Source: Candidatus Obscuribacterales bacterium (GTDB lineage: Bacteria; Cyanobacteriota; Vampirovibrionia; Obscuribacterales; Obscuribacteraceae). Taken from it: a DNA stretch of 64,000 bases. Positions 34,787 to 42,985 of this stretch are shown one piece after another; position 1 is the stretch's first letter; each line of letters begins with the position of its first letter. The translations under genes and the position numbers were made by a program. The DNA lies in contig JAIEOQ010000005.1 of NCBI GenBank assembly GCA_019750335.1, positions 248,001 through 312,000 of the forward strand. Reading direction: 5' to 3'. The notes below the pieces were generated by a model. The model made no database searches and was not told where the DNA came from. It saw only the letters and a program-made list of their open reading frames with translations.

Positions 34787-35565
34787 AATTTGAAACCCTT
34801 GAATTTACACAAGAAGGGCATGTCGGGATATTGACTATTCAACGTCCCCAAGCTCTAAATGCGTTGAACGCACAAGTGTTGGCTGAGCTTACTGCTTTTG
34901 CTAAAGAGATAGCTGTAAATAAAGAGATTCGTGCTCTGGTAATTACGGGAGCAGGCGAAAAAGCTTTTGTTGCTGGTGCTGATATTAAATCAATGGCCGA
35001 TATGACGCCTGCCGCTGCACAAGCTTTTTCGACAACGGCTCAGGCAGCCTTTAACAGTATTGAGAACTTACCTTTTGCTGTGATTGCAGCAGTAAACGGA
35101 TTTGCTTTAGGTGGCGGTTGCGAGTTGGCATTATCCTGCGACATCATAATTGCCAGCGAGAAAGCAAAATTTGGGCTTCCGGAAGTGACCCTTGGATTAT
35201 TGCCCTCTTTTGGCGGTACACAACGTTTGCCGCGAGCTGTCGGTTTGTTCAAGGCGCGTGAAATGGTTTTCTCCGGTGAATTTTATTCGGCGCAAGACTG
35301 CCTGCGCATGGGTTTAGTTAACAAAGTAACTACACCAGAAGAATTATTGCCTGAAGCGAAAAAGCTGGCAGCAACCATTGCTTCTCGAGCACCGATTTCA
35401 GTGGCAAAAGCTAAGCGCTCGATAAATAACGGATTTGAATTGCCGCTGGAAGAAGGGCTTAAACAAGAAGCTGTATTATTTGGTGAGCTCTTTAATACAC
35501 AAGATCAAAAAGAAGGGATTGGCGCATTTATAGAAAAACGCCAACCGGCTTTTACCGGAAATTAG
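34783..35565 (+). CDS. enoyl-CoA hydratase (crotonase family)
   Basis: From the ATG at 34783, which overlaps the TGA of mmsB (ATGA), it has 260 residues; the ORF track begins inside mmsB. The oxyanion-hole motif 'AFVAGADIKSM', 'AVNGFALGGGCELALSCD' and 'FGLPEVTLGLLPSFGGTQRL' hold both catalytic glutamates of true hydratases. It would hydrate methacrylyl-CoA, or acrylyl-CoA, which is the step between the dehydrogenase and the hydrolase encoded upstream. It ends the operon; the convergent prpD gene lies 50 bases further. Confidence 0.93.
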   Translation: MKFETLEFTQEGHVGILTIQRPQALNALNAQVLAELTAFAKEIAVNKEIRALVITGAGEKAFVAGADIKSMADMTPAAAQAFSTTAQAAFNSIENLPFAVIAAVNGFALGGGCELALSCDIIIASEKAKFGLPEVTLGLLPSFGGTQRLPRAVGLFKAREMVFSGEFYSAQDCLRMGLVNKVTTPEELLPEAKKLAATIASRAPISVAKAKRSINNGFELPLEEGLKQEAVLFGELFNTQDQKEGIGAFIEKRQPAFTGN

Positions 35566-35615
35566 AAATATTGGCTCGCTGCTTCGTTTCAGCTGTCAAT
35601 TAAATAACGAATCAG

Positions 35616-37079
35616 TTAAATAACGAACAAGTCGATGAACTGGTTAACCGGCATTTGTTCAAGCTCTGATTGCTTGTTGCAGGCTTCATTGATTGCTTGA
35701 ACTTGCTTGGCTGGAAAACGTGTAGACAAATTTGTCGTTAGTTTTTTAAGCAACTCAGGGATGCCTTCGTTGCGACGTCTTCTGTGTCCAAGCGGATATT
35801 CGACTTCAACCAGCTCGGTAGATGAGCCGTCTTTGAAGAATATCTGAACGGCATTTGCAATTGAGCGTTTTTCCGGATCCAAATAATCTTTGCTGTAGCG
35901 TTTGTTTTCTACAGTTTGCATCTTTGCTCTAAGAGCGTCAATTCGCGGATCCGCAGCAACATTGTTTTCGTAATGATCAGCTGTCAGCTCACCGAAGATC
36001 AGTCCGATGGCAGCCATATACTGAAGACAATGGTCGCGATCGGCCGGATTATGCAAAGGTCCGGTTTTATCGATGATACGAATGGCCGATTCGTGTGTAG
36101 TGAGAACGATTTTGTCAATTTCAGACAGTCGATCACGAACCTGCGGATGCAGTTTAATAGCGCATTCCACGGCTGTTTGTGCGTGAAACTCAGCCGGGAA
36201 GGATATTTTAAAGAGAACATTTTCCATGACATATGAATCGAAAGGTCTTTGGAATTTGAACTCGTTACCTTTGAAAAGAACATCATAAAAGCCCCAGATT
36301 GGTGCTGACAGGGCTGATGGATAACCCATCTCGCCTTTCTTCGCAAAGAGAGCCAGGCGTACGCCACGGCTGGTTGCGTCGCCGGCAGCCCAGGATTTTC
36401 GTGAGCCAGTATTTGGGGCGTGGCGATAAGTACGTAACGCTTGACCATCAACAAAAGCTAGAGATACGGCATTTGCTATCTCGTCAACGGTGCAATCAAA
36501 CAACTTAGCAATTACAGCAGTTGAAGCTACTTTGACAAGAGCGACATGATCAAGTCCGACCCGGTTGAAACTGTTTTCCAGGGCTAGAACACCTTGAATC
36601 TCATGGGCTTTGATCATTGCTGTAAGCACGTCTTTCATGACCAAGGGTTTCTTTCCTTCGGACAAGCGGCCGCGGCTTAGCCAATCGGCAACGGCAAGAA
36701 TCCCGCCGAGGTTATCTGAAGGATGACCCCACTCGGCTGCTAACCATGTGTCATTGAAATCGAGCCAGCGAATCATGCAGCCGATGTTGAAAGCAGCCTG
36801 CACCGGATCGAGCGTAAACTGCGTGCCCGGTACACGCGCACCATTAGGAAGTGTAGCTCCTGGTACAACCGGTCCCATCAGCTTTGTACATTCAGGATAA
36901 CGTAAAGCGAGGATGCCGCAGCCAAGAGTATCCATAAGACAAAGACGGGCTGTTTCGTATGCTAATTCGCTTTCTGGTTCGTAGCTATGCGCGTACTTGG
37001 CTATATCTAAAATTACTTGATCGAAATCTCGACGAGCATTGTCAGTAAGCACGGCAGCTTTTTCATTTGTTGTAAGCAT
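35616..37079 (-). CDS. prpD: 2-methylcitrate dehydratase
   Basis: The MmgE/PrpD family signature is clear: '[84 protein letters not shown]' in the first third, '[37 protein letters not shown]' in the middle. It converts 2-methylcitrate to 2-methylaconitate without iron-sulfur. The start chosen ([11 protein letters not shown], 37079) avoids a 22-codon overlap with prpC in the track ORF and gives 487 residues, the usual length for PrpD. It is the last gene of the prpBCD operon controlled by the second cobalamin riboswitch. Confidence 0.95.
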   Translation of the reverse strand: MLTTNEKAAVLTDNARRDFDQVILDIAKYAHSYEPESELAYETARLCLMDTLGCGILALRYPECTKLMGPVVPGATLPNGARVPGTQFTLDPVQAAFNIGCMIRWLDFNDTWLAAEWGHPSDNLGGILAVADWLSRGRLSEGKKPLVMKDVLTAMIKAHEIQGVLALENSFNRVGLDHVALVKVASTAVIAKLFDCTVDEIANAVSLAFVDGQALRTYRHAPNTGSRKSWAAGDATSRGVRLALFAKKGEMGYPSALSAPIWGFYDVLFKGNEFKFQRPFDSYVMENVLFKISFPAEFHAQTAVECAIKLHPQVRDRLSEIDKIVLTTHESAIRIIDKTGPLHNPADRDHCLQYMAAIGLIFGELTADHYENNVAADPRIDALRAKMQTVENKRYSKDYLDPEKRSIANAVQIFFKDGSSTELVEVEYPLGHRRRRNEGIPELLKKLTTNLSTRFPAKQVQAINEACNKQSELEQMPVNQFIDLFVI

Positions 37080-37098
37080 AATTTTGATTAGTTCCTTG

Positions 37099-38220
37099 TT
37101 ATTGACGTGCTTCCAGAGGTGCCCAGGCTGTCGGTTCAGGTCCAATATAATTGGAGGTTGGGCGGATCAATTTATTGTTGGCTCGCTGCTCAATTATATG
37201 GGCTGCCCAGCCTGAAGTTCGAGAAATAACGAATACCGGGGTAAACATCGCGGTCGGTATTCCCAAGAAATGATAAGCCGATGCGCTGTAGAAATCGAGA
37301 TTTGGAAACAGCTTGCGCTCTCGCCACATTACTTCTTCGATTCGCTCAGACACTGGATACAAGACTTTGTCATTTACTGTTTGAGAAAGCTCGTATGAGA
37401 GCTGTTTTATTGTTTCATTACGCGGATCGCATACAGAATAAACGCGATGACCGAAGCCCATAATCAGTTTCTTTTTGTCGAGCATTTCTAAAAGTCCGCG
37501 TTCGGCTTCATCAGGCGACTTGAATTGTTGAATAAGTTCCATTGCCGCTTCGTTGGCTCCGCCGTGGAGAGAGCCACGTAAAGCACCGATAGCAGCCGTG
37601 ATGCATGAATAAAAATCCGGCATTGTAGAAGCAACTGTACGGGCGACGAAAGTAGATGCATTGAATTCGTGTTCGGCATAAAGCACAAGTGAGGCATTCA
37701 TTGCTTTTTCTTGAAGAACGCTTGGTTTTTTGCCATGCAGCAAATGTAAGAAATGTCCGGCAATACTCGCGTCGTCAGTAACAGTGTTTATTCTTTGTCC
37801 GGAGTTTGAGAAGTGGTGCCAATAAAAAAGCATGGATGGAAAGACAGCAATTAGACGATCGGCAATATCATATTGATTGTGTTTTTGTCCTTCCTGCTCA
37901 AGTACTCCGAGCACTGAACAACCGGTTCTGAGCACGTCCATGGGATGGCTTTCAGCAGGCAGCTGTTCAAGGGCGCACTTCAATTGCTCCGGTAGCCAGC
38001 GCAGCCATTGTAAGCGTTTTTCATAAGCAGCAAGTTCGGTCCGATTAGGAAGTTTGCCATAAATCAACAAATAGGCAACTTCTTCAAAACGAGCATTATC
38101 GGCTAAGTCATTGATTGAATAACCGCGATAATTGAGACCTTTACCTTCTTTTCCTACAGTGCAAATAGCCGATTCACCAGCGACAATTCCGGCTAAGCCA
38201 CCTGTCTTTTTAGTAGCCAT
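37099..38220 (-). CDS. prpC: 2-methylcitrate synthase
   Basis: The 373-residue citrate-synthase-family protein starts '[36 protein letters not shown]', which is characteristic of methylcitrate synthases. The catalytic histidines are in '[15 protein letters not shown]' and '[15 protein letters not shown]'; the aspartate region usual near '[14 protein letters not shown]' follows. It condenses propionyl-CoA with oxaloacetate. The ATG overlaps the prpB stop by one base (TAATG), so translation is coupled. Citrate synthase activity as a side reaction cannot be excluded. Confidence 0.95.
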   Translation of the reverse strand: MATKKTGGLAGIVAGESAICTVGKEGKGLNYRGYSINDLADNARFEEVAYLLIYGKLPNRTELAAYEKRLQWLRWLPEQLKCALEQLPAESHPMDVLRTGCSVLGVLEQEGQKHNQYDIADRLIAVFPSMLFYWHHFSNSGQRINTVTDDASIAGHFLHLLHGKKPSVLQEKAMNASLVLYAEHEFNASTFVARTVASTMPDFYSCITAAIGALRGSLHGGANEAAMELIQQFKSPDEAERGLLEMLDKKKLIMGFGHRVYSVCDPRNETIKQLSYELSQTVNDKVLYPVSERIEEVMWRERKLFPNLDFYSASAYHFLGIPTAMFTPVFVISRTSGWAAHIIEQRANNKLIRPTSNYIGPEPTAWAPLEARQ

Positions 38221-39119
38221 TATTTTTTCTCCTGTAATAAAAATGAATCGACTTTCGCCTCATAAGTCTTGTAATCCAAGACCTCATAAAGCTCTTCGCG
38301 GGTTTGCATGATCGGCAGCATTGGGGCTTGAGTACCCTGCTCCTTGATGCACTGATAAACTCTGAGCGCTGCCTGACTCATAGCTCTGAAGGCAGACAAC
38401 GGATAAAGTACTAGGCTTACTGAAGCTTCTTTGAGCTGTTGAACCGTATAAAGATCGGTTTTGCCAAACTCGGTAATATTAGCCAATACCGGCACTTTCA
38501 CTGCATCGGCAAAAGTTTTGTATTGGGCAAGATCGGTCATTGCTTCCGGGAAGATCATGTCCGCGCCGGCCTCAACACAAGCAATAGCCCGGTCGATAGC
38601 GGCGTCCATTCCTTCAACGGCAAGCGCATCGGTTCTAGCCATGACTACAAAAGAATGATCCAAGCGCGCATCAACTGCTGCTTTTATCCGGTCAACCATT
38701 TCGGCTTTGCTGACTATGGCTTTATTTGGACGATGCCCGCAACGTTTGGCTTGCACTTGGTCTTCAATATGACAGCCGGCAGCTCCAGCTCGTGTCATCT
38801 CTTGAATGCAACGAGCAATCCCCAAATAGTTTCCAAATCCGGTGTCGGCATCTACCAAGAGCGGCAAATCAGTTGTGGAAGTTATTCGTCTAATGTCTTC
38901 GCAAACATCATTGAGATTGGTCATCCCTAGATCCGGAAGTCCGAAGGAAGCGTTAGCAACACCGGCGCCAGACAAATAAATCGCTTTAAAGCCGGCTTCT
39001 TCTGCCAGAAGTGCGCTGTAAGCATTAATCGTTCCCGCCACTTGCAACGGGGATTCATCTGCTAAAGCCTGACGCAGTCTTGCTCCAGCCTTATCAACCG
39101 TTACGATTTTCTTTGACAT
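38220..39119 (-). CDS. prpB: 2-methylisocitrate lyase
   Basis: The 299-residue protein shows the PEP-mutase/isocitrate-lyase fold: '[53 protein letters not shown]', with the KRCGH catalytic loop, and '[34 protein letters not shown]'. It splits methylisocitrate into pyruvate and succinate. It is the first gene after riboswitch copy 2. A second aconitase-type enzyme to finish the cycle is not in the window. It is complete and of standard length. Confidence 0.96.
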   Translation of the reverse strand: MSKKIVTVDKAGARLRQALADESPLQVAGTINAYSALLAEEAGFKAIYLSGAGVANASFGLPDLGMTNLNDVCEDIRRITSTTDLPLLVDADTGFGNYLGIARCIQEMTRAGAAGCHIEDQVQAKRCGHRPNKAIVSKAEMVDRIKAAVDARLDHSFVVMARTDALAVEGMDAAIDRAIACVEAGADMIFPEAMTDLAQYKTFADAVKVPVLANITEFGKTDLYTVQQLKEASVSLVLYPLSAFRAMSQAALRVYQCIKEQGTQAPMLPIMQTREELYEVLDYKTYEAKVDSFLLQEKK

Positions 39120-39158
39120 ACAATTTCCTTTTTTTCTTGCCTACTTCCGCACCTGAAA

Positions 39159-39187
39159 CAAAAAAGCCCCTGATCTTCAGACCAGGA
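39159..39187 (-). terminator. riboswitch-controlled intrinsic terminator, prp operon
   Basis: On the minus strand CCTGGTC-tgaa-GATCAGG is followed by GGCTTTTTTG. It lies between aptamer copy 2 and prpB and corresponds to the terminator at 31512-31541. Confidence 0.85.
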
Positions 39188-39227
39188 ACTCGATTTCATA
39201 TGAATGGCAATTCTTGCCAATGATCAT
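39177..39227 (-). CDS. possible 16-aa leader peptide in riboswitch expression platform, copy 2
   Basis: ATG-ATC-ATT-GGC-AAG-AAT-TGC-CAT-TCA-TAT-GAA-... reads MIIGKNCHSYEIEFLV with AAGGAGG 9 bases upstream. Its stop lies in the terminator loop. It shares KNCxSYE with the copy at 31476-31511, with an in-frame 3-base difference. A hairpin TGGCAA-gaa-TTGCCA occupies the same bases. Confidence 0.35.
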   Translation of the reverse strand: MIIGKNCHSYEIEFLV

Positions 39228-39272
39228 AGAAATTTTCCTCCTTGCCTCGAAGAGGTAAATTCAATTTTTTTT

Positions 39273-39391
39273 GTATTCAGGTGGGTAGTCTGACTAGCAA
39301 TTTCTTGCTTCACAGTTGCGGGACAGCGGTGGATTTTCACCACACTTCCCCCACCAGATCGCCTTAAGCGATCCCTTTATTTGCTGAACAC
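39273..39391 (-). promoter_or_regulatory. cobalamin (B12) riboswitch aptamer, copy 2
   Basis: The minus-strand sequence is nearly identical to 31312-31430 from 'gggatcgctt' through the linker 'aaaaaaaattgaatttacctcttcgaggcaaggagg'; I count about three differences over some 150 bases. It lies before prpBCD, so the methylcitrate cycle should be expressed when B12 is scarce. Confidence 0.93.
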
Positions 39392-39434
39392 GAGATCAGT
39401 ATTTATTAGGTCTCCCATCTCATTATGCCTACCT

Positions 39435-39464
39435 ATTATATTACAGAAGGCGCTGCCCTTGGAA
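39435..39464 (-). promoter_or_regulatory. candidate promoter of the prpBCD riboswitch transcript
   Basis: A perfect TATAAT (39435-39440, minus strand) lies about 45 bases before the aptamer; TTCCAA at 18-base spacing is a poor -35. Confidence 0.4.
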
Positions 39465-39528
39465 TCCCTTTGGGCTTACAGGCACATATAAAGAGAGTAA
39501 TCTTGCTGATTGCCAAGCGACGGCGGTG

Positions 39529-40344
39529 TTATCTAAGTTCGCAAAGGAAGTTGCTTGCGCCAACGGCATTCTCTAGATACCCGCTGTAAGTTTTGATTTC
39601 GACCAATCCTTGATTCATAACCAGAAAGAATTTATAGAGAGGAGATAATTCCCGCCAGAAGTCATATAGGCAGCTTTTATTCAGCAATGTGGCAGGTGAA
39701 ATTTCAAACTGAATGAATTTGATCTTTTGCTGTTGGAGTGTTTTTCTTGCGCCTTCAATTACGTTGAATTCAGCACCTTCGACATCAATTTTTAAGAGAT
39801 GAATATCGGTCAACGAATATTTTTCCATCAGATTATCTACGGTGTCGATGGATACTCTTTCTTCAATTAACTCACCGGATATTTTGTGTGGCCAGAATTC
39901 TACGAAGCCGGGATGCGCACTTGCTCCGGTGCAGGTTTGCCAGGGCATGTAAATCAATTGCTCGCCCGGCTTATCGCCTAAGCCCAGCTGGAATATGCGT
40001 ACGCGCGATTCTGATTGTAAGCTCTGTTTTAAGGACTCGGAGGCCGCTGAAGTCGGCTCGAAAGAAAAAATTTCAAATTCAGTGTTTGTCGTGGAAAGCT
40101 TATCGACGCACATGCTTGCGTACTGTCCGATGTTAGCTCCCACATCGAATATGACAATCTTGTCTTTGTTCGATCTCTTTGAAAGAACGTAGTTGAGAGC
40201 GATTTGTTCACCGCTTTCGCGGCAGGACAATCTGCCGGCACCGGAGAAGTTCAGGGCATGGGCTGATAATTTGCGCACCAGCAACCAGAAGGAGAAGAAT
40301 GCTGGTCGTGATACTAAAAATAGAAAGAGTTTGTACAAATGCAC
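39529..40344 (-). CDS. FkbM-family methyltransferase
   Basis: The 271-residue protein has the SAM motif 'VIFDVGANIGQYASMCVDKL' near residue 65 and the FkbM hallmark 'IHLLKIDVEGAEFNVIEGARKTL' near 180. FkbM enzymes put methyl groups on hydroxyls of sugars or secondary metabolites. The first 25 residues are hydrophobic ('LYKLFLFLVSRPAFFSFWLLV'), perhaps a membrane association. It belongs to a group of surface-modification genes on the minus strand. The exact acceptor is unknown. Confidence 0.85.
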   Translation of the reverse strand: MHLYKLFLFLVSRPAFFSFWLLVRKLSAHALNFSGAGRLSCRESGEQIALNYVLSKRSNKDKIVIFDVGANIGQYASMCVDKLSTTNTEFEIFSFEPTSAASESLKQSLQSESRVRIFQLGLGDKPGEQLIYMPWQTCTGASAHPGFVEFWPHKISGELIEERVSIDTVDNLMEKYSLTDIHLLKIDVEGAEFNVIEGARKTLQQQKIKFIQFEISPATLLNKSCLYDFWRELSPLYKFFLVMNQGLVEIKTYSGYLENAVGASNFLCELR

Positions 40345-40377
40345 CTGGCTATGATACTTCGCATTCGAAAAAACACA

Positions 40378-41610
40378 TTATATCAGAGGCACTACTGCAT
40401 CTTTGGGGTAGAACAAGCGCAACCAGGCGATTAACAGGTCAACTCTTAGCTTTAAATAGTCGATTGGAATAAATATGAAAAACCGATAAATGAATAAGCG
40501 AAAAGTCAGGCGGGCGCTAAGCTTTGTTTGGCTATAAGCTTTCAGTATTTTTTGACGAGTGCGCAACGCATTTGAATGTTCGACCTTGAAAGGTAGAGGC
40601 AATAAGAGCAGAGTGAGCAATCGTGCCGATAATGTTTGGTAATAGTTCGGTAGAGGATAATTCCAGGCTTTATATTTTGCCCATAGCAGCACGCGTAGGC
40701 GTAGCTGATCTATAGTGGAGAGGGTGCTGTATTGCTTTGGTTGGCTGTTGTTATTTGTGGAAAAACCTGTGCGAGGAAAAGAGCTCTTGTCCCCCCACCA
40801 AGTCAGCCCGTGAAATGTGCTTGAAAGAAGCGATTCGTGCCAGGGAATATTGAGCCATTGGCAGATTTTGTGCAGCATTTTTTCCGGCTCTTGATTTAGA
40901 TCTTCGATTCTTAAAGCCCGGCTGTTGTCCGTTCCTGGCTTTGCTGTTCCGTCTAAAAGTATGTGTTTAAGCACCGCTCCTGCTGGTTCCTCTTTTGCAT
41001 GTTTCAGCAATGAATCCAGCGTAGCAAGCGGCTCTCTGATTGTGAGGATGTATTTGGTATTTGGAAAATCCTGAGAGAATTTGGCTGATTGTTTTGGCGG
41101 TAAATTATGATTTGGAAAAACAATCAACAAGTTCCGATCCTGAGGCAGATTTCTGTCGAGCCCGAGATGATAAGCCAAATGGATCGTTTGAAAAAACATT
41201 TTTCTGGTTAAAGGACCAGGATGTTCGTTGAAAATCTCGTCAACGGCATTCAAAAATTTTTCTTTGTCCAAAGACAAATGTTGATTTTGTTCAGGACCCA
41301 TGCGCGTGAGTCCATATTCCTCCCTGTTGTTATCGGTCCATCCACACCAGGTTTGCAGGCGTGAATCGAAAATCGCGGCAAAACTTGAGGAGAACTTCTC
41401 AATTAATTCTTCGCGTTCCAGAGAACTGTTTTTATCGTAAAAATCAAGCAAAAAATAGAAGAAGACGCCGGCTGTAGTAATCGTGTTGGGATGTCCGTCA
41501 AACAAGCTTTGCAAAAATAGTGAGCCGCTCCGCCCGTAAAAATTTATGGCAAGAATATTGTTGAGCTCGCTTGCCACGTCTTTAAGAGATGCCGGATTAC
41601 TTTCGTGCAT
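40378..41610 (-). CDS. sulfotransferase-family protein
   Basis: The 410-residue protein contains the 5'-phosphosulfate loop 'NFYGRSGSLFLQSLFDGHPNTIT' near residue 23 and a 3'-phosphate-binding segment 'TKYILTIREPLATLDSLLKHA' near 190, so it should use PAPS. The second half ends in hydrophobic stretches that may anchor it to the membrane. An APS kinase gene, the source of PAPS, lies two genes away on the same strand. The acceptor is probably a glycan or lipid of the cell surface. Confidence 0.8.
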   Translation of the reverse strand: MHESNPASLKDVASELNNILAINFYGRSGSLFLQSLFDGHPNTITTAGVFFYFLLDFYDKNSSLEREELIEKFSSSFAAIFDSRLQTWCGWTDNNREEYGLTRMGPEQNQHLSLDKEKFLNAVDEIFNEHPGPLTRKMFFQTIHLAYHLGLDRNLPQDRNLLIVFPNHNLPPKQSAKFSQDFPNTKYILTIREPLATLDSLLKHAKEEPAGAVLKHILLDGTAKPGTDNSRALRIEDLNQEPEKMLHKICQWLNIPWHESLLSSTFHGLTWWGDKSSFPRTGFSTNNNSQPKQYSTLSTIDQLRLRVLLWAKYKAWNYPLPNYYQTLSARLLTLLLLPLPFKVEHSNALRTRQKILKAYSQTKLSARLTFRLFIYRFFIFIPIDYLKLRVDLLIAWLRLFYPKDAVVPLI

Positions 41611-41622
41611 TGCTTTGTCGAA

Positions 41623-42405
41623 TTAACCTACGCGCCATGCTGTCCAGGCACGTGTTAGATAAGGAACGACAACTTCCGAGAGTCCGTTGGTTTCTTTTTT
41701 GATTGTATCCAATATCATCTGCCAGCGTTCGGAGCCGGCTTGAACTTGTATGTCGTTCACCGAGTGCCATGCACCTAAATAACGTTCTTGAGACATGATT
41801 TCACAATGTTTGGATTCCATAAAAAGAACATCGCGAAATTGTCCAGTGGAAATGAGTTCTTTGTCCCATTCGCGTGTGGTTTTAGCGCTGCCTGAAGATA
41901 CGCGCTTTATTTCAGGAACAATCTCTTTGATTTTGGAATCGATTTTTAATTGCAGCTCTGAGCTGGAAAGATCTCGTGGATTCCAGAGAATCGTCAGCAT
42001 GCCGCCCGGACGCAGTATCCGGTGAAACTCACTTAGTCCGCGTTCTAAGTTCACCCAGTGGAAAGAAGAGCCCATTAAAACCCAATCGACGCTGGCGGAT
42101 GGTAAATTTGTGGCTTCGCCGGAGCCTTCTAGCCATTGCAAAGAAAATTCTTTGGTATATTCCTGCCCGTTAGCTCTCATTGCCGGATTAGGCTCAATCG
42201 CTTTCAATGACTTGATACCGAGTTCGCATAATTGTCGCGTAAGCTTGCCTGTTCCGGCGCCGACATCGACGACATCAAGCTTGCCGTCCGGGTGTTTACT
42301 TAAGTGGAGCAGCGCTTTCAGCACAATTTCGGAATAGCCGGGACGATGGTGATAATGTTGAGCTAATTCGGTGAAATCACCATGTTTTAGTTTCATGCTT
42401 TCCAT
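41623..42405 (-). CDS. class I SAM-dependent methyltransferase
   Basis: Residues 40-60 read 'LDVVDVGAGTGKLTRQLCELG' (motif I), followed by 'IKSLKAIEPNPAMR' and 'VDWVLMGSSFHWVNLERGLSEFHRILRPGGMLTILWNPRD' (motifs II-III), the common methyltransferase-11 pattern. It has 260 residues. The start could also be the ATG three codons later. It lies between the sulfotransferase and APS kinase genes with gaps of 12 and 7 bases, so it is co-transcribed with them. The substrate is unknown. Confidence 0.85.
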   Translation of the reverse strand: MESMKLKHGDFTELAQHYHHRPGYSEIVLKALLHLSKHPDGKLDVVDVGAGTGKLTRQLCELGIKSLKAIEPNPAMRANGQEYTKEFSLQWLEGSGEATNLPSASVDWVLMGSSFHWVNLERGLSEFHRILRPGGMLTILWNPRDLSSSELQLKIDSKIKEIVPEIKRVSSGSAKTTREWDKELISTGQFRDVLFMESKHCEIMSQERYLGAWHSVNDIQVQAGSERWQMILDTIKKETNGLSEVVVPYLTRAWTAWRVG

Positions 42406-42412
42406 CCTCTTG

Positions 42413-42928
42413 CTACCTTTTAAGTAAGAACGTATCGATTAAAATCAGGGCTATTTCTTGTGGTGAGCGGCTTCCGTCGTTTATCACAGTCAAATCGGGA
42501 TTTAAGGGCTTTTCTTCTTGAATATTTATGCCTACGACAGAATGATTTTCTGCTGTTTCTTCGTAGACATGTTTTTTTCCTCTGCGGGCAAGGATGTCCA
42601 ATGGGACGTCCAAAAAGATTTCTTTGTATCCGGGAATATGCTTTCTGTTCCATTGTTGAATTTCATGAAACAAAGAAATTGTGGCGCACACTACGTCTAT
42701 ACCCTGGTCAGATAATAATCGGCAAAGTCGTGCGTTTCTGTATGCACTACGCAGCCTTTCCTCTTTGCTATAGCCAAGATCGCTGCCGAAAACTTCTCGT
42801 AAAATGTCACCGTCGAGAAATACGACATTCGATTTTTGAGCGAGCAAATGTTCGTATAACAACCTTCCTACTGTTGTTTTTCCTGCTCCGGATAAACCGG
42901 TTATCCAGTATACTTGACCAGAGTGCAC
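42413..42928 (-). CDS. cysC: adenylylsulfate (APS) kinase
   Basis: This kinase makes PAPS from APS and ATP. The 171-residue protein has P-loop 'GLSGAGKTTVGRLL' (11-24) and the family pattern 'VFLDGDILREVFGSDLGYSKEERLRSAYRNARLCRLL' and 'CATISLFHEIQQWNRKHIPGYKEIFLDVPLDILARR'. No sulfate adenylyltransferase gene is nearby, so APS must come from elsewhere. Being the first gene of the leftward unit with a sulfotransferase, it is probably dedicated to sulfating a surface molecule rather than to cysteine synthesis. Confidence 0.9.
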   Translation of the reverse strand: MHSGQVYWITGLSGAGKTTVGRLLYEHLLAQKSNVVFLDGDILREVFGSDLGYSKEERLRSAYRNARLCRLLSDQGIDVVCATISLFHEIQQWNRKHIPGYKEIFLDVPLDILARRGKKHVYEETAENHSVVGINIQEEKPLNPDLTVINDGSRSPQEIALILIDTFLLKR

Positions 42929-42985
42929 GTTATCACTTAACTAAGGGATCAGGGATAGATTATATCTTGACCGGAAGCAGACCAG

